Origin: Heterostelium album PN500
Lineage: Eukaryota; Evosea; Eumycetozoa; Acytosteliales; Acytosteliaceae
DNA length: 64,000 bases
Direction of reading: 5' to 3'
Assembly (NCBI RefSeq): GCF_000004825.1
Contig: NW_008805086.1
Location: forward strand, 186,001 to 250,000
How positions within the stretch are numbered: the stretch's first letter is position 1; each line of letters opens with the position of its first letter. A program made the translations under genes and the position numbers. Positions 59,441 to 64,000 of this stretch are shown here, piece by piece. The notes beneath the pieces were generated by a model that saw only the letters and a list, made by a program, of their open reading frames with translations, did no database searches and was not told the DNA's origin.

Positions 59441-60527
59441 ACTGTACTGTGACCCACACAACACTTTTAAGTAAAACAACTAACTATTATTATTGAACTT
59501 TAATTTAATTAAATTAATTAAAATATATTATTATTTGTTGATTGATTGATTTGTCTTTTACAAAAAAAAAAAACAAAACACACTGTTTTTTTTTAATAAT
59601 TATTTTCCAATGAGGATATCTTATAAATTTGATTTTTGAACAAAACTTCTTTTTTATTTCTTTTTTGGTTTGATTTTTTTTTTTTTTTGTTTTTATAAAA
59701 ATTTCCAAAAACCCATACCCACCCGATATTGATGACCCCACTACTTTTAAGTGTGGATATTTTTTTATCCATCGGATAAAAGTGCCTAGATCTATTTGAT
59801 CATGTCAACATTTTCAATAAAAGTGACGTTGTTGTCACTATTGAAAACTTTAAAATATGTTTTAATTAATTCTTTACACTCATATAAAAATAAAAATCAA
59901 CTTATTTACTTTTTGAAATTTTGAATTTAATAGATTACTTTTTATTTTAGACCATTGTTGTTTTTGATTTATTCTTATCTTTTTTTATTGTTGATATCGT
60001 TGTCAAAATAAATATTTTTTGTTTGATTTTTTAAAATCTTTGACTTTATTGTTCAACAACAACATCCAATTTTTATTAATCTTTGAAGTATCACAAAAAC
60101 AATTAATCTGTGCTTGCCTAAAAACAGTCTAATAAATCAACCACAAAAAAAGCCAATATCTGCAAAAAAACATAAAAAAGATACCAAAAGAAACGACGAG
60201 ATTTGCCTCCACGCACCCTTTTTGATTGAAAAGATTTTGATTTGATTGTGATTTGATTTTTGTTGTGATCAATCGTTTTTAATTAATTTACATTATTTCA
60301 AAATTATAATAATATTCATCTAGAGAAAAAAAAAGAATCATTCCTTTTGTTTTTTAGTTTTGTTTTTTATTTAATCGTCAAACAAGTAAATAAATAGAAA
60401 GATAAGAAACTTTGTTAATTATTTATTATTTTAGAAAACCATTTTTAGATATTTTGTTTTATCTTTTTTTTTATTTTTCTTTAGTTGCTTAAATAGGAAA
60501 AAGAGAAATAGTAGAAAAACAAATATA
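59441..60527. other. Divergent intergenic region with two inverted repeats
   Basis: More than 1 kb between the PH protein (-) and the TIG-DNase II gene (+). It is AT-rich apart from ~59700-59850, which has the two hairpins listed next. No open frame is recognised. Confidence 0.5.
59763..59847. other. Pair of adjacent inverted repeats
   Basis: The first is TTTTATCC/GGATAAAA at 59763-59781 (8 bp, 3-nt loop). The second is TTTTCAATA...GTGAC/GTCAC TATTGAAAA at 59811-59847 (5 bp, a 3-nt bulge, then 9 bp, with a 6-nt loop). An AACCCATA sequence about 55 bp upstream (near 59710) resembles the DUSE element of Dictyostelium small-RNA promoters. They could be a small RNA gene or protein-binding palindromes. 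Confidence 0.3.
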
Positions 60528-63500
60528 ATGGTTTTACAAATAAAACTTGTGAATATTTTAATATTCATTGTTGTTGGTAGTTTTCTATCAACTATAGGGT
60601 CGGTGAAATCTCAAGTAATCACTTTTTATTCACCACTCTTTGGTTACAAATTTGGCGTCACCGAGTTCACTGTAAGGGGAACTGGTTTTGGTGCTGCACC
60701 TGAGCTCTATATCGCTTCTATCAGACAACTGATGATAGAGGTAGATGTCAATCCATCCGGTACCTCTACATTCGTATGGGAAATCAGGAATCCCAATAGA
60801 TTGGATAGAAACTATATGAAAATTCAATATGGTTTCACAGTGGTATTTCCAGTTTTGCCAGTTGAAGAAATTTTCTTTAATTTTATAAGTAAGTTAAATA
60901 TTTTATTTAAATTCATTCTTTCAATTTTTTTTAATAATTATATATTAATATATTTATATTCTTATGATAGCTGCAAAAATAAATTCTTTTACACCAGAAT
61001 TTTATTATCCTAGAGCTCTGGATAATCAAGTGACATTGACCATTTTTGGAGAGAATTTAATTTTGTTTGACAACGATCCAAAACCAATGGTGAGATTTGA
61101 AAATAATGAAAATCAAGGAGAATTAAAAGTTGTCTCTTATTCAAAAACTCAAATCCAATGTACCATACCAAACTTGGAAGAAAATGTTGCTATGGATTTC
61201 TCAATCGTAGTCTACCCTCAAAGTCTTCCGGGTGGAGTTATTGCACCAAGTCTCTTTTTCTATACAATACCACTTCAGAATCGAGTGGTTCCAACAAGAG
61301 GAATGTCAAACCAACAGCAAATAACAATTGTTGGAGGTCCCTTCCTTGAATTCCCACAAAGCTATGCGATTGTTGTTGGTGGTCAAAACTGTGTGATTAA
61401 AAAACGTTCCAGCACAAGAACTATCTGTGATTTTGTTAACACTCAAAACGTCCAACCTGGCACTGAGTTAGCTCTTCCAATTAAGTCAACCATCGATGGT
61501 CAGTTTGTCCTTGGTCTAGTTAATTATGTTATTTTCAGTAAGTTTTAATATTATAAAAAAAAACAAACAATTTGTGAATATTTCTAAAACTAATAATATT
61601 AATAATATAAAAGAACCAAATATCTTAAGTTTTAATCCAAGTGCTTCATATTCAAATACCGAATTTGATATATCAATCAAAGGAAATTATCTTTCAACAG
61701 CTACCTCTGTTTTAATTGGACCGTCACCATGTACTATTACATCGATTTCAGACAATGAAATTATATGCAATTTTAATACTATTGGTGACGATCTTATTGG
61801 TGATCTCGATGTAAATGTTTATTTTGATGGAGATACTTTTGTTACCGGTGATGAACAATTCATATTCGTAGCCAGACCCTCGCTATTAAAAATCACACCA
61901 ACCCAAATCTTTACGGTAGGAGAATGGGAGATCAACGTAGTTGCACAACACTTCATTGATGACAATTACATTGTTATCAATGGTGTTGAGATGGAGGCAG
62001 TCCCTATCACCGACACTCTTTACAAGGTTAAAGTAGATCAAAATACGCTGAAATGGGCATTGGGAGATTATGATTTGACCATTCATTCCAAGTATGATCC
62101 AAATGTAGTATCGGAATCATTGACTTTATCAGTTGTGGATTCTGACATAACAATTAGTCCCAATTTTGGATATTACTTCTCACAAACTCCAGTTGAAATT
62201 GCATTTACAAATTTTCCAATTCAATTTTCCCCGACTGTAGCAATGGTTGCTACTCTCAACAATCAACCAATAGGTGGAAACATCATAATTCTCAGTACCC
62301 AAAAATTAGGTGTTACTGTTCCTCCATGTACATCTGATGACAACATGGTTTCTGTTCTTACCATAGATTTCACCTATTACGTTTTCACAATTTCATTCAA
62401 TTTCAACTATTTGCAACCCTCCTACGATAGTTTCATAAAGCCAGATCTAACACTTTGGCAGGGTGGTGGTTATTTCGAAATTCATGGTGCTAATTTGCAA
62501 GTAATCACTTCTATTCAACTGGGTGATTCACTTCTCGATATGTCAAAGTGTACTCATACAACCAACATTTTGATTCGATGTGAAATTCCATCTCGTACTC
62601 CTGGTAAATATTTCATGGTTTTGATTGCCAAAGACAGTTTCAATATTGATCACCCATACTCAAACGATGATGAGTTGTTCATTGAATACATGGGTCCTTC
62701 CCTTATTTCAGTATCACCAGCACGTGGATCAAAAACAACACAGAATACTCTTTACATTGATGGCACCAATTTACTTGACGACCCCACTCTTATTCAAGTA
62801 ACTGTTGGAGGATTACAATGTAACAATATTCAAATTATTAATCCTGGATCACAGATTTCTTGTGTGATCGATCCAATGGATAATGTTGGAGAGTTGGATG
62901 TCATTGTCATTGTAAATGGTGTTACATCTGATGTCATTGGAAAATATTTGTCCTACTCGATTTCTTGTCTAGGAAGAACTCAACCAGACGGAACCAATGA
63001 AGTTGTTGACTGGTGGTTTATCTATAAACTTGGGGCAAATGCACCCGGAAATCCCTATTTATATATTGACTCGAAAATGGAAAAACTTGAATTGTATAAT
63101 GATCTTCAACACCAAGCACCTATTCCAGATACACAACCCAACCCCACTTTCAGTCCTCTGGAAGCTACATTTGGACAGCCTGGAGTCACTTATTACATGT
63201 TCTACAACGACCAAACTGGAACGAGAAAAAATTCTGGCTACAGAGATCAGTCTACATCGCATGACACCTATGGTCATACCAAAGGATTTACATTTTGGGA
63301 GGAAATTGGACAGACAATCAATGGTATTCACATTCACCATTCTAACCCATTGTTTCCATCAAAGGCAGACGATGGCAATGGATACAATGGACCCCAAAAA
63401 GGTATCAAGTTTCTTGGTAAAAATGATTTCAGCCAACACTTTTTTTGTTATTCGTACAATAATCTCGAATTGGTAACGGAATATATGGTCAAGAACTATG

Positions 63501-64000
63501 CATTTATTTCGGGTGCTAATGTATTCCCTGATCTAGCAACATCGGTTTCAAGACAACAGGCATTCCCATATCTCTATGACTTGATAATTACCAAGACAAT
63601 GAGACAAGATTTGCGTAACAACCAATGTGAAGATCAAATAATAAAGGGAAATAGAGATCTCCTAAATTACTGTTATTGGATCTCAAATACTGAAGTAATT
63701 GGCAATGGTTTGAAAGCCAAATACTTTAGTAAGATTGGAACCGCTGCAAACGAGAATAATAAATTGTTCAAGGATCCATCAAGATCATCCTATATCTTGT
63801 ACAAGAGACCCGATATGAAATATGTAGATGGAGTCGATCTCTGGATGGTCGTTGCAGATACATTTGCAAAGAGAATGTTTGTTCAAATGTTTGCTTCCCA
63901 AAATAATTATGATGGAGGTCGTCCTAAATACCCAATGCAACCAACTGAGCAAATTCTGAATGTGGCTCACTTAGAATTGCCTCGATATTTATGTCCTAAT
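60528..64000 (+). CDS. IPT/TIG-repeat protein fused to a DNase II domain (right end cut by the window)
   Basis: Three exons, 60528-60888, 60971-61537 and 61614 to beyond 64000, are open throughout: 1,105 residues so far. A signal peptide (LVNILIFIVVGSFLSTIG) leads into IPT/TIG-type repeats to ~residue 750, with typical turns such as VTLTIFGENL, QQITIVGGPFLE and LYIDGTNLLDDPTLIQV. From ~759 a DNase II domain begins: SCLGRTQPDG, VVDWWFIYKLG, then YYMFYNDQTG, the first catalytic HxK motif in YGHTKGFTFW (His ~864), GIHIHHSNPLFP and FCYSYNNLELVTEYMV. DNase II is an acid, divalent-metal-independent endonuclease of the PLD fold and needs a second HxK near its C-terminus; that part lies past the edge. 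The role inferred is a secreted or lysosomal DNA-degrading enzyme with an adhesive or stalk-like N-terminal part. Confidence 0.88.

Noticed and set aside
62997-63476. 159-codon plus-strand frame overlapping the DNase II region
   Set aside because: It lies in another frame; the frame holding the TIG and DNase II motifs is open across the whole segment.
1-64000. Mobile elements, CRISPR arrays or bacterial-type operons
   Set aside because: No reverse transcriptase, integrase, transposase, long terminal repeats or spaced direct repeats were recognised. The tRNA-flanking regions were checked by eye because dictyostelid retroelements favour them.

Overview
This 64 kb window comes from a dictyostelid social amoeba (Amoebozoa). 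Intergenic DNA is very AT-rich, introns are short (about 55-250 nt) and bounded by GT(A/T)(A/T)GT...TAG, proteins carry poly-Asn, poly-Gln and poly-Thr tracts, and several genes belong to families typical of Dictyostelium: a vacuolin-type SPFH protein, a CatA-like catalase of 496 residues, and ComC-like TIG/EGF receptors. The species cannot be fixed from the sequence. No intact or obviously decayed transposable element was recognised.

Layout. 0.9-8 kb: a BSDC1-like protein (+), Prp19 (-), an ADF/cofilin-family protein (-) and an ankyrin-RING protein (+). 8.5-15.3 kb: three related alpha/beta hydrolases (two tandem on +, one on -) flanking the vacuolin-like gene (-). 16.7-23.5 kb: catalase, a myristoylation-type EF-hand protein and a TMF1 golgin (all +). 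24-27.7 kb: tRNA-Arg(UCU) (-), RTF2 (-) and the PUM3/Puf6 nucleolar protein (+). 28-45.9 kb: an array of four same-strand type I membrane receptors with C-type-lectin-like, IPT/TIG, EGF-like and ComC-type domains, one transmembrane segment and a short basic tail. 46-49 kb: an IQ-DH-PH RhoGEF (-). 49.3-52.3 kb: coding remnants (-), tRNA-Asp(GUC) (+) and a divergent protein kinase (+). 53.2-57 kb: a small secreted Cys-rich protein (+), a possible micro-gene (-), a METTL24/FkbM-type methyltransferase (-) and mitochondrial ribosomal protein mL41 (+). 57.4-59.4 kb: a PH-domain protein with long Asn/Ser linkers (-). 60.5 kb to the end: an open reading frame that joins IPT/TIG repeats to a DNase II catalytic domain and runs off the right edge.

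Most notable. (1) The TIG-DNase II fusion is a secreted nuclease with an adhesin-like N-terminal part, a domain combination I do not recognise from a described protein. (2) In the receptor array, genes 3 and 4 share a colinear 2.1 kb 3' block at a constant 5,008 bp offset, introns included, ending at the stop codon, while the lectin ectodomains have diverged. That is the pattern expected of recurrent gene conversion that keeps the stalk, membrane segment and tail uniform while the recognition head varies. Other leads are structured intergenic segments that may be small RNAs, a one-base frame break in TMF1, and a kinase without a glycine-rich loop.

Exon boundaries were worked out by hand from splice signals, reading phase and family alignment from memory. 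No database search was run.
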